Of a stretch of 64,000 nt of DNA, positions 17,215 to 26,848 are shown one piece after another. The stretch comes from CAZGSN01 sp964371655. GTDB taxonomy: Bacteria; Desulfobacterota; Binatia; HRBIN30. The notes below the pieces were generated by a model. That model did not search any database. It was given only the letters and a program-made list of their open reading frames with translations, and had not been told where the DNA came from. Location of the stretch: the NCBI GenBank assembly GCA_964371655.1, contig CAYJOD010000018.1:1-64000 (forward strand), given 5' to 3'. Positions within the stretch are counted from its first letter, which is position 1. Each line of letters opens with the position of its first letter. The translations under genes were made by a program, and so were the position numbers.

Positions 17215-20200
17215 ATGAACCAAGCTCGACTATGTGCGTTTTTCGCTTGTGCAGGTAGTGGACGTGGGGTGTTGCGGCAGGTGGGGCTTCTATCGGCGAT
17301 CCTCGGCGTCTTGTGGCCCGGAGTTGGCGGCGCGCTGACGGTAACCGGCGACCTGAGTGGTGGTCTGACTCCGAACGATCTGGTTGCCGAGCTTCTCGGT
17401 CCGGGCGTCGTGGTCTCCAACGTGACGTTCACGGGTGAGCCCGTCGGCGCTGGAAAGTTCACCGGTGGTAGCGCGCCAATCGGCTTCGAAGCCGGGATCA
17501 TTCTCGGTTCCGGCAATGCGACCAGTGTGGTTGGGCCGAACCTCGACGACGGCACAACCGCCGACTTCCAGAGGGCGGGAGATGCGGATCTCGATCAGCT
17601 CATCCCTGGGTACCCGACCTTCGATGCCACGGTTCTCGAGTTCGACTTCGTTCCGAACGGCAGTGTCTTGACCTTCCGCTACGTCTTCGCCTCCGAGGAG
17701 TACAACGAGTACGCCAATACGAGCTTCAACGACGTGTTCGGGTTTTTCGTCAATGGGGTGAACCGTGCGCTGCTGCCTGACGGGATCACGGTAGTGTCGA
17801 TCAACAACGTCAACGCCGGCAATATCGGCGGCAGCGGGTCGCCAATCCCCAACAACCCATCATTCTACCGCAACAATGATTGTAGCGATCTTCCCTGCCC
17901 CAACATCGATACCGCGGCCGACGGTCTCACCGTGGTGCTCGCCCTTACCGCCGACGTCAATCCGGGAGTGATGAACCATATGAAGTTGGCCGTTGCCGAC
18001 GCCGGAGACCAAGCCCTGGATTCGTGGGTCTTCATTCAAGGTGGCAGCCTGACGGTTGCCGAGAACTGCACGAACTTGATCGACGATGATGGTGATCAGC
18101 TCGTCGATTACGACGATCCCGATTGCCAGGTGTGCGGCAATATCCACCTCGATCCGAATGAGGAGTGTGACGATGGAAATCTGACCAACTGCGACGGCTG
18201 CAATGCCAACTGTACGACACCGCGTTGCGGTGACGGCATCGTGTGCCCACCGGAGGCATGTGACCCCCAATCAGAATCGGCGACCTGTGGTCCAGGCGAG
18301 ATCTGCTCGGGAAGCTGCACGTGCTCGTGTACGCAGGACAGCGACTGCGACGATCATAACGTTTGCAACGGCACGGAGCTCTGTGCCGGCGCAAGCGGCT
18401 GCCAGCGTGGCACGCCTTTGTCGTGTGACGATGGCGACCCGTGCAATGGGGTGGAAACCTGCGACTCCTCGCCGGGAGGTGGTTGCGTACCGGCAAGCAA
18501 CCCGTGCGACGACAGCAACCCCTGCAATGGCAGTGAGGTGTGCACGAACAATAATGGCAGCCCGCAGTGCTCCGGCGGAACACCCCCGAATCCCTTGCCA
18601 CAGGAATGTGGCGGTTGCTGCCAACCCTACTACTACGCCACCGGCGTCAGCCTTGCTGTGAACCTACAAGCGCGGCCCGACATGTTGTCTGCTGCTGTCG
18701 CGGTATGCGTTTCGCCCATAGATCAGGTCGATTGCGTCGGCCAATATGTCCCCGGAGCAACCTGCAACGATGGGGTATGTCAGGCCAGCATTTGTGGCAA
18801 CGGCATCATCGAACCGGGCGAACAGTGCGACGACGGGACCTCCGGCATGGACTCGTGCTGCAACGCGACGACCTGTCAATATGAGCCCAGCGGCACGGCA
18901 TGCGCGGACGACAATGAGGTCTGCACCACGGACGAGTGCAACGCCGTGGGAGAATGCACCCATCCGAACAACAGCGCGCCATGCGATGACGGTGACCAGT
19001 GCACGGGGCCGGATATCTGCAGTGGTGGCGCTTGCGGTGGCCCACCGGTCGTGCCCGTGGGCTGCGACGACAACAACGGCTGCACCGACGATGGCTGCAG
19101 CCTGAACCAGTGCACGCATGTGAACAACACCGCGCCATGCGAGGACGGGAAATTCTGCACCGTGAACGACATGTGCGGCGGTGGTCTTTGTCAGCCGGGA
19201 AGCGCGCGCGATTGCGCCCAGGGGAGCGCCTGCAGCACCGGTAGCTGCGACGAGGAAAACGACAGGTGCGTGACGGTTCCCGACCCGGGACAGGACGGGC
19301 AGTCGTGTAACGACAACGATGCCTGCACCGAGGGGACCACGTGCAGTGGCGGCGTTTGCAGCGGTGGATCGACGGTTACGTGCGACGACAGCAGCGCCTG
19401 TACGACAGATAGCTGCGACCCAGTGAGTGGGTGCGTATTCGACGTCGTCGTTGAGAGCCCGGTGTGCAACTCGTGCGACGACGGCACCGACAACGATGGC
19501 GACGGTGACGTCGACAGTGAGGACTGCGGCTGTTCGACACTGTGCGCACAACAGCGCTTTGCCTTGGTCACCACCTTCGTGCCGAGCCTGTTGCGGCGTC
19601 AGGCCCTGTACTGCGGCAGCGACGTCACCGTCGGCGACAGCTTGGTAGCGACCCCGTTCCCGACTGGCGGCGTGTGCACGACCAATGGCGCGTATCGCGC
19701 CGGTGACAACATCGGGCACATTGTTGCAACCGGTAGCTCGATGTTCGGCAAGGGTTCTTCGATAACGGACCCGGATGTGTTCGACAGCGGCAGCGACCGC
19801 GTCCTGGTCATCCGCCAGCGCTTCGACAGCGACGGCGATACCGAGGTCATCAAAGACATCGCACCATCGGTTGGCCCCGGAACATGCAGTCAAGACGCGT
19901 TGCAAGTGTGTGCGTTGGACGCCGACTGTGGCGCGGGCAATAGCTGCACCGGGCAGCTGCGGCTCGACACTTTGCCGAACCCGAACGTGAGTCGCGACGG
20001 ATCGGCTGAGAACTATTTGCGCTGCGTAAACGCGCTGACGACGGTGGGCGCGGAAGCGGGCTTTATTGAAACGTTGACTGGCAATGTGCCTGGGTACACG
20101 GATGCTACGGCGCAAATCAGGACGTCGGGCAGCAATCCGATGGTGACCGTAACGGTCGGTGCCGGGCAGCAGGTGATGTACGTGAGTCGTGTGATTGTCA

Positions 20201-20544
20201 CCGGTAACACCACGCTGCGCTTGGTACGTGACCCACTGGCGGTTGGCCCGGATACGGTTCTGGTGATCCGGGTTCGCAGGCAGCTGCGTCTGGGCGGTGC
20301 GGCGCAGGTTCAGCTCGAGGGAATCGATCCGGCGAACGTGATCTGGAACGCCGAGGGCGTCATCGGCGGCCGGCCGCAGTTGAAGCGCAACTCGGTGTTC
20401 AATGGCACCCTGATCGCGGCCAATCGACGCGGAGTCGTCATTGGCGGCACCACGCAGGTCAACGGTGCGATCAAGGCGCGGCGTATCCACATCAGCCAAG
20501 GCGCGACTATCAACCACGCACCGTTCAAGCCGCTGCTCGAGTAA
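17215..20544 (+). CDS. Choice-of-anchor L family secreted Cys-rich protein
   Basis: This 1109-residue exported protein begins with a signal-like N-terminus (MNQARLCAFF... LSAILGVLWPGVGGA). Residues 45-290 form a choice-of-anchor L domain: LTPNDLVAELLGPGVVVSN, GFEAGIILGSGNA, FRYVFASEEYNEY, NDVFGFFVNG. About 12 Cys-rich repeats (CGNGIIEPGEQCDDG; CDDGDPCNGVETC) fill 300-780. A C-terminal beta domain of about 320 residues follows, ending VNGAIKARRIHISQGATI. GGGGGAG lies 5 bases before the ATG. The last 500 or so residues closely match the next gene. It is probably a cell-surface or extracellular adhesin-like protein. No exosortase or other anchor tail is seen. Confidence 0.8.
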   Translation: MNQARLCAFFACAGSGRGVLRQVGLLSAILGVLWPGVGGALTVTGDLSGGLTPNDLVAELLGPGVVVSNVTFTGEPVGAGKFTGGSAPIGFEAGIILGSGNATSVVGPNLDDGTTADFQRAGDADLDQLIPGYPTFDATVLEFDFVPNGSVLTFRYVFASEEYNEYANTSFNDVFGFFVNGVNRALLPDGITVVSINNVNAGNIGGSGSPIPNNPSFYRNNDCSDLPCPNIDTAADGLTVVLALTADVNPGVMNHMKLAVADAGDQALDSWVFIQGGSLTVAENCTNLIDDDGDQLVDYDDPDCQVCGNIHLDPNEECDDGNLTNCDGCNANCTTPRCGDGIVCPPEACDPQSESATCGPGEICSGSCTCSCTQDSDCDDHNVCNGTELCAGASGCQRGTPLSCDDGDPCNGVETCDSSPGGGCVPASNPCDDSNPCNGSEVCTNNNGSPQCSGGTPPNPLPQECGGCCQPYYYATGVSLAVNLQARPDMLSAAVAVCVSPIDQVDCVGQYVPGATCNDGVCQASICGNGIIEPGEQCDDGTSGMDSCCNATTCQYEPSGTACADDNEVCTTDECNAVGECTHPNNSAPCDDGDQCTGPDICSGGACGGPPVVPVGCDDNNGCTDDGCSLNQCTHVNNTAPCEDGKFCTVNDMCGGGLCQPGSARDCAQGSACSTGSCDEENDRCVTVPDPGQDGQSCNDNDACTEGTTCSGGVCSGGSTVTCDDSSACTTDSCDPVSGCVFDVVVESPVCNSCDDGTDNDGDGDVDSEDCGCSTLCAQQRFALVTTFVPSLLRRQALYCGSDVTVGDSLVATPFPTGGVCTTNGAYRAGDNIGHIVATGSSMFGKGSSITDPDVFDSGSDRVLVIRQRFDSDGDTEVIKDIAPSVGPGTCSQDALQVCALDADCGAGNSCTGQLRLDTLPNPNVSRDGSAENYLRCVNALTTVGAEAGFIETLTGNVPGYTDATAQIRTSGSNPMVTVTVGAGQQVMYVSRVIVTGNTTLRLVRDPLAVGPDTVLVIRVRRQLRLGGAAQVQLEGIDPANVIWNAEGVIGGRPQLKRNSVFNGTLIAANRRGVVIGGTTQVNGAIKARRIHISQGATINHAPFKPLLE

Positions 20545-21163
20545 TCCACCTTGCTACTCGAGGCTTCGCGCAATGAGGGGAGGCCCTGTCCTCCCCTCAT
20601 TGCGTTTCCGGACTGACCTCTTCGCGCCAACCCAGGCCGCGATCAGATCCGTGATCGGCGCACCAGGCAGCGACCTTCCGATGACTGGAAGCGCTGTCGA
20701 CATGGACCGACCGCGGCGTCGCGAGCGGCGCCCATCCCCCTTGCATCAGGAGCGCTGAGCCCGGGCTCGGAGCGTCGTTTGCAGGCCACCCTGCGAGGGC
20801 ACGCCGTTGCCAGGATCTCCCCTGTCCCAACTCGAATCCAAGACTTGGAAAGAACTCCGTCGGCCAGATCGACGTCGCCGGCACTCGTGGCCCTGCACTC
20901 GTGACAGATGCGTCTTGCACGACCCGTGCTAGATGGAGTAGAGAGCTGATATAAATCATCAATGAACCTGTCATCGGAGTGCTTTCCGACGCTCATTTGG
21001 CGGCATTTGAGCAAGGAGGTCGTCATGCATGACTAATGGGATCTCCGTGATCTGACAATCCGGAGACGATAGGGGCAAAGGCGGATCTGGGGCACGGGGG
21101 CAGAAACCCACCCAGAGTCGGGGAATGGCGTGGCCACTCGGCCCAAAACCTGGAGGGGAAAAA
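20545..21163. other. Spacer between the two large Cys-rich genes
   Basis: Apart from the terminator-like hairpin at 20569-20604, I find no gene in these 620 bases. Near the downstream start is a small hairpin, TCTCCG...CGGAGA (21044-21067), followed by a G-rich stretch (21070-21105) that could be a structured leader. It does not fit a riboswitch I can name. Confidence 0.4.
20569..20604 (+). terminator. Hairpin after the first Cys-rich gene
   Basis: CGCAATGAGGGGAG and CTCCCCTCATTGCG form a perfect 14-bp stem with an 8-base loop, 24 bases after the stop. It is followed by only a weak T tract (TTTCC). The same hairpin follows the paralogue at 24245-24280, which means the duplicated segment included the 3' end of the transcript. 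Confidence 0.65.
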
Positions 21164-24100
21164 ATGAAAGTTCATCGTCGATTTGTCGTTGTCGCGCTGG
21201 TTGCGGCATTGTGTGTGACGGCTGGCGGCCGCCAGGCGCAGGCAGCGGGGGCTGCTGACGATCACACCGTGCTGATTCTGGATGCTACCGTTAGTGGAGG
21301 TGCGTCCAGTCGCGAGGCCCAAGCTGCAGCTGCAGCCGGGTATTCCGTCGAGGTTGCCGGCGATTCACAGTGGGGGGCAAAGAGCGCAGTAGACTTTGCG
21401 ACGTATCGCGCGCTCATTCTCGGCGACGCGACCTGCACAGGCTTGAATGTTACGACGGCGGCGGAGGCCAACAAGACCGTTTGGGGGTCCGTGATCAATG
21501 GCAACGTGATCCTCGTCGGCACCGATCCCGTGTTTCATGACGGTCAAGGCGGCGCATCGCTGTCGAACGGAGCGGTGGCGTACGCGGGGGCACAGGCCGG
21601 GAAGACGGGCGCCTACATTTCTCTGAGCTGTTACTACCATGCTACGGCGGAGATGACGCCCGTACCACTCCTTGATCCGTTCGGCTCGTTCACGGTTCGC
21701 GGCGTGGGTTGCTACGACAACGCACACGTTGTTGCTTCCAACCCTGCCCTCGCCGGGATCACAGATTCGACTCTGTCGAATTGGGGCTGTTCGGTCCACG
21801 AGGCCTTCGACGGCTGGCCAGCTGATTTTCAGCCGCTGGTAATCGCTCGCGACATCGGCTCCTCATTCACCGCGTCGGACGGAAGCGTCGGGACTCCGTA
21901 CATCATGGGACGGGGACAAGTGACGACTCTAGGGCTTTCCTTGACCCCCTCTTCGGCGACGAACCTAGTAAACACCAACCACACGGTAACGGCGACGCTC
22001 ACAGATTCGAACAGGTCGCCGGTTACCAGTGCGCTGATCGGCTTCCAAGTCACGAGCGGGCCGAATACGGGTACGACAGGAACCTGCAACCCGTCAAACT
22101 GTTTGACCGACGCAAGTGGGCAGGTGACGTGGACCTATCTGGGCGCCGGAGGTCCGGGCAACGACGTGATTCAGGCCTTCGAAGATACGATCGCCAACAA
22201 CATGCCCGATCCCGGAGAGCCCCAGACAACGGCGCTCAAGACTTGGACCACCTGCGGAGACGGCACAATTCAAGAGGGCGAGAGCTGCGATCCCGCGGCG
22301 GCTCCGACCGGGTGCTCGGGTGTACTCTCCTGTCGTAGCGACTGTCAGTGCGGGTGTATTCGTGACTCAGACTGCGACGATGGCAACGCGTGCACGTCCG
22401 ATACCTGCGATACGTCAACGGGCGCTTGCTCGCACGCCGACGCCTCCCCCCTTCCGGAAAGCTGCCTGGGGTGCTGTGAGTCCGGTATTGCCGCGAGCAG
22501 CCGTGCTGCGGTGATTGGCTCTTGCAGCGACGGGGTAGGTCAATCCGCGTGCTCTGGCCAGGGCGGAACCTTCGTGTCGAACGGTGCGTGTAACCCTGGC
22601 ACCGGGGTTTGCGAGACCGCTACTTGCGGCAACGGCATCGTGGAGACGGGAGAGGACTGTGACCCAGGGACATCGGCCTTGGACTCGTGCTGCAACCCGA
22701 CAACCTGCCGGTATGAGCCCAGCGGCACGGCATGCACCGACGACAATAACGTCTGTACCGACGACCAGTGTGACATTGTCGGCGTATGCCAGCACCCGGC
22801 CAACTCGAGTGCGTGCGAGGACGGGCAGTTCTGCACCGTGAGCGACGTGTGCAGCGACGGTGTTTGTCAGCCTGGAACGCCGCGCGATTGCGGCCAGGGG
22901 AGCGCCTGCAGCACCAGCAGCTGTGACGAGGCAAACGACACGTGCGTAACGGTTGCCGACCCGGAGCAGGACGGGCAGCCGTGTAACGACAGCGATGCCT
23001 GCACCGAAGGGACCAGCTGCATTGGCGGTGTTTGCAGCGGCGGAACGACGGTTACCTGCGACGACAACAGCACGTGTACGGTAGACAGCTGCGATCCGGT
23101 GGCCGGGTGCAAGTTCGACATCGTCGTCGAGAGCCCACCATGCGGCTCCTGCGACGACGGCGTCGATAACGATGCCGACGGTGACGTCGACAGCGAGGAC
23201 TGCGGCTGTTCGACTCTGTGCGCACAGCAGCGCTTCGCCTTGGTCACCACCTTCGTGCCGAGCACGTTGCAGCGTCAGGCCTTGTACTGCGGCAGCGACG
23301 TCACGGTCGCCGACAGCTCAGCATCGCCGCCGTTCCCGACCGGCGGCGTGTGCACGACCAACGGCGCGTATCGCGCCGGCGATAACATCGGACACATCGC
23401 AGCAACCGGGAGCTCCATGTTCGGCAAGGGTTCATCTTTGACGGACCCGGACGTCATCGACAATGGCAGCGACCGCGCCCTCGTCATCCGCCAGCGCTTC
23501 GACAGCGACGGCGACCTCGAGGTCGTCAAAGGTGCCGCACCGTCGGTGGGCTCCGGGACATGCAGCCAGGACGCGCTGCAAGTGTGTGCTTTGGATGCGG
23601 ACTGCGGCGCAGGCAATAGCTGCACGGGCCAGCTGCGGCTCGACACTTTGCTAAACCCGAACGTGAGTCGGGATGGATCGGCGGAGAACTATACGCGCTG
23701 CGTGAACGCACTGGCCACGGTGGGTGCGGAAGCGAGCTTCATTGAAACGTTGGCCGGCAATGTGCCCGGGTACACAGACGGTACGGCGCAAATCAAGACG
23801 TCCGGCGCCGTTCAGACGGTGACCGTGACCGTCGGTGCCGGGCAGCAGGTGATGTACGTGAGTCGTGTGATCGTCACCGGCAACACCGTGCTGCGCCTGG
23901 TGCGTGACCCACTGGCGGTCGGCCCGGATACGGTTCTGGTCATCCGGGTTCGCCGGCAGCTGCGGCTGGGTGGTGCGGCGCAGGTTCAGCTCGACGGGAT
24001 CGATCCGGCGAACGTGATCTGGAACGTAGAAGGCGTCGCCGGCGGCCGACCCCAGTTGAAGCGCGACTCGGAGTTCAGTGGCACGGTAATCGCGGCCAAT

Positions 24101-24220
24101 CGGCGCGGAGTTGTCATTGGTGGCACCGCGCAGGTCAACGGTGCGATCAAGGCGCGGCGTATCCACATAAGCCAAGGCGCGACCATCACCCACGCTCCGT
24201 TCAAACCGCTGCTTCAGTAA
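21164..24220 (+). CDS. Secreted Cys-rich protein, paralogue with a different N-terminus
   Basis: This 1018-residue exported protein starts MKVHRRFVVVALVAALCV with cleavage near RQAQA, and TGGAGGGGA sits just upstream. Residues 30-270 are a domain different from the neighbour's (DDHTVLILDATVSGGAS, GAYISLSCYYHA). It is followed by an Ig-like Big_1-type domain (TNLVNTNHTVTATLTDSNRSP) near 275-370. From about residue 380 it has Cys-rich repeats, and the last 500 residues run nearly codon for codon with the upstream gene. It is therefore a tandem paralogue with an exchanged N-terminal half. The role is unknown, but both are clearly exported and disulfide-rich, each ending in the same domain (VVIGGTAQVNGAIKARR). 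Confidence 0.8.
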   Translation: MKVHRRFVVVALVAALCVTAGGRQAQAAGAADDHTVLILDATVSGGASSREAQAAAAAGYSVEVAGDSQWGAKSAVDFATYRALILGDATCTGLNVTTAAEANKTVWGSVINGNVILVGTDPVFHDGQGGASLSNGAVAYAGAQAGKTGAYISLSCYYHATAEMTPVPLLDPFGSFTVRGVGCYDNAHVVASNPALAGITDSTLSNWGCSVHEAFDGWPADFQPLVIARDIGSSFTASDGSVGTPYIMGRGQVTTLGLSLTPSSATNLVNTNHTVTATLTDSNRSPVTSALIGFQVTSGPNTGTTGTCNPSNCLTDASGQVTWTYLGAGGPGNDVIQAFEDTIANNMPDPGEPQTTALKTWTTCGDGTIQEGESCDPAAAPTGCSGVLSCRSDCQCGCIRDSDCDDGNACTSDTCDTSTGACSHADASPLPESCLGCCESGIAASSRAAVIGSCSDGVGQSACSGQGGTFVSNGACNPGTGVCETATCGNGIVETGEDCDPGTSALDSCCNPTTCRYEPSGTACTDDNNVCTDDQCDIVGVCQHPANSSACEDGQFCTVSDVCSDGVCQPGTPRDCGQGSACSTSSCDEANDTCVTVADPEQDGQPCNDSDACTEGTSCIGGVCSGGTTVTCDDNSTCTVDSCDPVAGCKFDIVVESPPCGSCDDGVDNDADGDVDSEDCGCSTLCAQQRFALVTTFVPSTLQRQALYCGSDVTVADSSASPPFPTGGVCTTNGAYRAGDNIGHIAATGSSMFGKGSSLTDPDVIDNGSDRALVIRQRFDSDGDLEVVKGAAPSVGSGTCSQDALQVCALDADCGAGNSCTGQLRLDTLLNPNVSRDGSAENYTRCVNALATVGAEASFIETLAGNVPGYTDGTAQIKTSGAVQTVTVTVGAGQQVMYVSRVIVTGNTVLRLVRDPLAVGPDTVLVIRVRRQLRLGGAAQVQLDGIDPANVIWNVEGVAGGRPQLKRDSEFSGTVIAANRRGVVIGGTAQVNGAIKARRIHISQGATITHAPFKPLLQ

Positions 24221-24244
24221 TCCACGTAGCTACTCGAAGCTTTG

Positions 24245-24280
24245 CGCAATGAGGGGAGACCCTGTCCTCCCCTCATTGCG
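24245..24280. terminator. Hairpin between the second Cys-rich gene and bioD
   Basis: CGCAATGAGGGGAG / CTCCCCTCATTGCG again form a 14-bp perfect stem, here between convergent genes, so it could end transcripts from both sides. The U tract is short (CTTTCGG on the plus side). Confidence 0.65.
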
Positions 24281-24320
24281 CTTTCGGCCCGGACTTCCGG
24301 TGGGCTGTACCAAGGGTCGA

Positions 24321-25061
24321 CTATGGCAGCGCCGGTGTCAGCAGCGATTCGATTCGTAAGCTCGCTTCACCCACTCGCGAGAACTGATCGCGAACCTGGT
24401 CGCTTAGATCGAGCCCGGGAACATAGGGAACCACGCCGAGCGCCGGACCGAGCATCTCGGCGAGCACGTCGATGTTCGTCGACGCCGCCAGATCCATCTC
24501 GGCGTGCAGCTGGTTGAGCACATACCCGACCACGTCGAGCCCGACGGATTGCGCGTGCCGAACCGTCAGCAGGGCATGATTGATGGCCCCCAGGCGGTTG
24601 CCGACGACGACGAGCGTTCCGGCGCCGAGCCGCCTCGCCACATCGACGAAGCTTGCGCCTTCGGCAAGCGGGACCAAGAGCCCGCCGGCGCCTTCGATCA
24701 GGGTCACATCGTGCGCCGCCGCGATGCGGCGATGGCAGTCCTCGATTCGATCCAGGTCGACACACACACCTTCGATGCGGGCGCTTACCATCGGCGCCAG
24801 TGGCTCACGCAAGGCGTAAGGGCAAAGCGTCTCCACCGGCAGCTCGCAGCCGGAGAAGTACTTGAGCTTGAGCACGTCTTCGGGGACGCGGCCGAGTGCG
24901 GGGTTACCGCCAGAGCATCCCGTCTCCGCCGGCTTGAATACACCGACCCGCAAGCCGCGGCGGCGCAGGCTGGCGGCGATGATGCAGGAGACAGTGGTCT
25001 TCCCGATGCCTGTATCGGTTCCGGTTACGAAGAGAGATTTGTACTTCACACCACCCACCAC
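24321..25061 (-). CDS. bioD: Dethiobiotin synthetase
   Basis: This 246-residue ATP-dependent enzyme closes the ureido ring of biotin from 7,8-diaminononanoate and CO2. The P-loop is FVTGTDTGIGKTT (about 11-23), the KPAETG substrate loop lies near 43-48, and the Mg/ATP glutamate is in LIEGAGGLLVP (about 117-127). Length is typical. The start is GTG, either the codon at 25061 or an in-frame GTG just after it. It is the last gene of a minus-strand biotin cluster, 81 bases after a 52-residue membrane protein gene and downstream of bioA and bioF. Confidence 0.9.
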   Translation of the reverse strand: MVGGVKYKSLFVTGTDTGIGKTTVSCIIAASLRRRGLRVGVFKPAETGCSGGNPALGRVPEDVLKLKYFSGCELPVETLCPYALREPLAPMVSARIEGVCVDLDRIEDCHRRIAAAHDVTLIEGAGGLLVPLAEGASFVDVARRLGAGTLVVVGNRLGAINHALLTVRHAQSVGLDVVGYVLNQLHAEMDLAASTNIDVLAEMLGPALGVVPYVPGLDLSDQVRDQFSRVGEASLRIESLLTPALP

Positions 25062-25142
25062 CGCTGTCGCGAAGGTGGATGCTTGTATCAGAGCGCCGCT
25101 AGTTGTGCAGGCGGCACGGACGCGAAAGAGCGTGCGTAGCCG

Positions 25143-25301
25143 CTATCGACCAACGATCCATACGGCTGCGGCAATATCGAGCCACAACGCTGTACTCAGG
25201 ACGATTCCCGTCACGAACCCGAAGAACGGGATCGGTTCCCGGCGGTCGACCCTGGGAATGCCGCTCATATCCAGTGCAGTGCCTGTGGCGAAGTTCTTCA
25301 T
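25143..25301 (-). CDS. Small membrane protein in the biotin cluster
   Basis: This 52-codon frame starts MKNFATGTALDMSGIPRV and has a soluble 23-residue head with paired Arg (VDRREPIP). One hydrophobic helix follows (FFGFVTGIVLSTALWLDIAA, continuing to AVWIVG), and the frame ends in Arg. A good ribosome site, GGAGGGGAGAG, stands 6 bases before the ATG, which argues that it is real despite its size. It lies between bioA and bioD on the same strand. No family is recognised. It might assist biotin precursor or product handling at the membrane, or be an unrelated passenger. Confidence 0.6.
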   Translation of the reverse strand: MKNFATGTALDMSGIPRVDRREPIPFFGFVTGIVLSTALWLDIAAAVWIVGR

Positions 25302-25396
25302 GAATCACTCTCCCCTCCCGAGGACTTTGCAATCCATGTGCCTCCAGGGCGTCGTAGGGCTTTCGACTGGGTTCCTTGAGAACCGAGCCGGCTTTG

Positions 25397-25438
25397 AAAA
25401 AAAAGTGGACAAACTAAGTGCAATCTGCCCACTCCACT
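25397..25438 (-). terminator. Possible terminator after bioA
   Basis: On the minus strand AGTGGA (25438-25433) pairs with TCCACT (25409-25404), followed at once by a run of eight Ts (the A run at 25397-25404). The stem is short and the loop long, so this is a weak candidate. If real, the small ORF and bioD downstream need readthrough or their own promoter. Confidence 0.3.
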
Positions 25439-25480
25439 GGACACTTTTCCGGGGAAGCAGCGCGGCTGGCGCTTCGGTTC

Positions 25481-26848
25481 TTACGTAGCGACGCCCGTAA
25501 CCTCCGCAATCGCGGCTCGGGTCACGGCACACAGGCGCGCCAGCTCGGTCTCGGTGATACTCAGCGGCGGCATCAGAACGATCACGTTTCCGAGCGGGCG
25601 CAGGATAACGCCTTGCAGGCGCGCCTGCTTGACGACCCGCATACCGATCCTTTCGGCCGCCGCATAAGGCTGGCGCGAGGCGCGATCACGCACGAGCTCA
25701 ATCCCCACCATCAAGCCCCATTGTCGAATGTCGCCGACATGCGGCAGCCCTGCAAACTCTTGCGTCAACAGCGCACGCATTTGCGTGGCGCGCTGGTTCA
25801 CGTTCTCCAACACGCGCTGGTGTTCGAAGATGTCGAGGCTCGCCAGTGCCACGGCGCACGCCAGGGCGTTGCCGGTATAGGTGTGCCCGTGAAAGAAGGT
25901 CTTGAGGTCCTCATAGGGCGCCAGGAAGGCCTGGAAGATTTCCTCCGATGCCACCGTGGCGGCCAGCGGCAAGTAGCCGCCGGTAATCCCCTTACCCATA
26001 CAAAGGATGTCCGGCGCGACGGCGTCGTGGGCGCTAGCGAACATGCGGCCGGTGCGACCGAAGCCGGTCGCCACTTCGTCGCAGATCAGGAGGATGCCGT
26101 GTTGCTCGGTGAGGCGGCGCAGGGCGGCGACGTAGCCCAGCGGTTGTGCCCACATACCGGCGGCCCCTTGCATCAGCGGTTCGATGATGAGGGCGGCGGT
26201 CGCGTCGCCGATCTCGGCAAACAACGCTTCGGCTTCGGCGAGCGCCGCACGCATGGCCGCAGCTTCATCCATACCGCGCTGCCAGCGATACACATGCGGC
26301 GGATTGAGCTTGCGGCAGGGGAAGAGCAGCGGTTTGTAGAAGCGATGGAACGCCTCCGAGTAGCCGAGGCTCACCGCCCCGATTGTATCGCCGTGGTAGG
26401 CCTCGGTGAGTGACACGAACTGGGTGCGCTGCGTCTCGCCGCGGAGTTGCCAGTATTGAAAGGCCATCTTGATGGCGATCTCAACCGCCGTCGCACCGGC
26501 ATCGGAATAGAACACACGCGTCAGATTCGGCGGCAGCAACTCGACCAGACGCTTGGCGAGAACGATCGCGGGCTCGCTGCCGAGCCCGAGCAGGGTGGTG
26601 TGGGCGACGCGGTCGATCTGCCGCCGTAGCGCCGCGTCGAGGTCGGGATGGCGATGTCCGTGCACGTTGCACCACAGCGACGACACCCCGTCGAGGTAGC
26701 GTCGGCCGTGCACGTCGATGAGATAGTTCCCCTCGCCCTCGGCAATGATCAGGGGCGGCTCGGCCAACCATTCCTGCATCTGCGTGAACGGATGCCAGAG
26801 GTAGGCATGGTCCCACGCCGCCAACTCTTCGGGATTCGGTCGTCTCAA
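25481..26848 (-). CDS. bioA: Adenosylmethionine--8-amino-7-oxononanoate aminotransferase
   Basis: This 455-residue PLP enzyme transfers the amino group of S-adenosylmethionine to 8-amino-7-oxononanoate to give diaminononanoate. WHPFTQM near 17-23 and SLWCNVHGHRHP near 55-66 are BioA hallmarks, and K286 in CMGKGITGGYLPL binds PLP. The predicted start is TTG, and its bases overlap the stop of bioF (TTGA at 26845-26848), so translation is coupled. Full length, no defects. It acts between BioF and BioD, whose genes flank it. Confidence 0.92.
   Translation of the reverse strand: MRRPNPEELAAWDHAYLWHPFTQMQEWLAEPPLIIAEGEGNYLIDVHGRRYLDGVSSLWCNVHGHRHPDLDAALRRQIDRVAHTTLLGLGSEPAIVLAKRLVELLPPNLTRVFYSDAGATAVEIAIKMAFQYWQLRGETQRTQFVSLTEAYHGDTIGAVSLGYSEAFHRFYKPLLFPCRKLNPPHVYRWQRGMDEAAAMRAALAEAEALFAEIGDATAALIIEPLMQGAAGMWAQPLGYVAALRRLTEQHGILLICDEVATGFGRTGRMFASAHDAVAPDILCMGKGITGGYLPLAATVASEEIFQAFLAPYEDLKTFFHGHTYTGNALACAVALASLDIFEHQRVLENVNQRATQMRALLTQEFAGLPHVGDIRQWGLMVGIELVRDRASRQPYAAAERIGMRVVKQARLQGVILRPLGNVIVLMPPLSITETELARLCAVTRAAIAEVTGVAT

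Noticed and set aside
18664..20517. A 617-codon minus-strand open frame inside the first Cys-rich gene
   Set aside because: It is antisense to a gene with clear Cys repeats; the composition explains its length.
21044..21125. A G-rich leader with GGGGCAAAGG and a small hairpin that recalls a GEMM (cyclic dinucleotide) riboswitch
   Set aside because: The two required helices and the receptor loop cannot be placed; only loose similarity.
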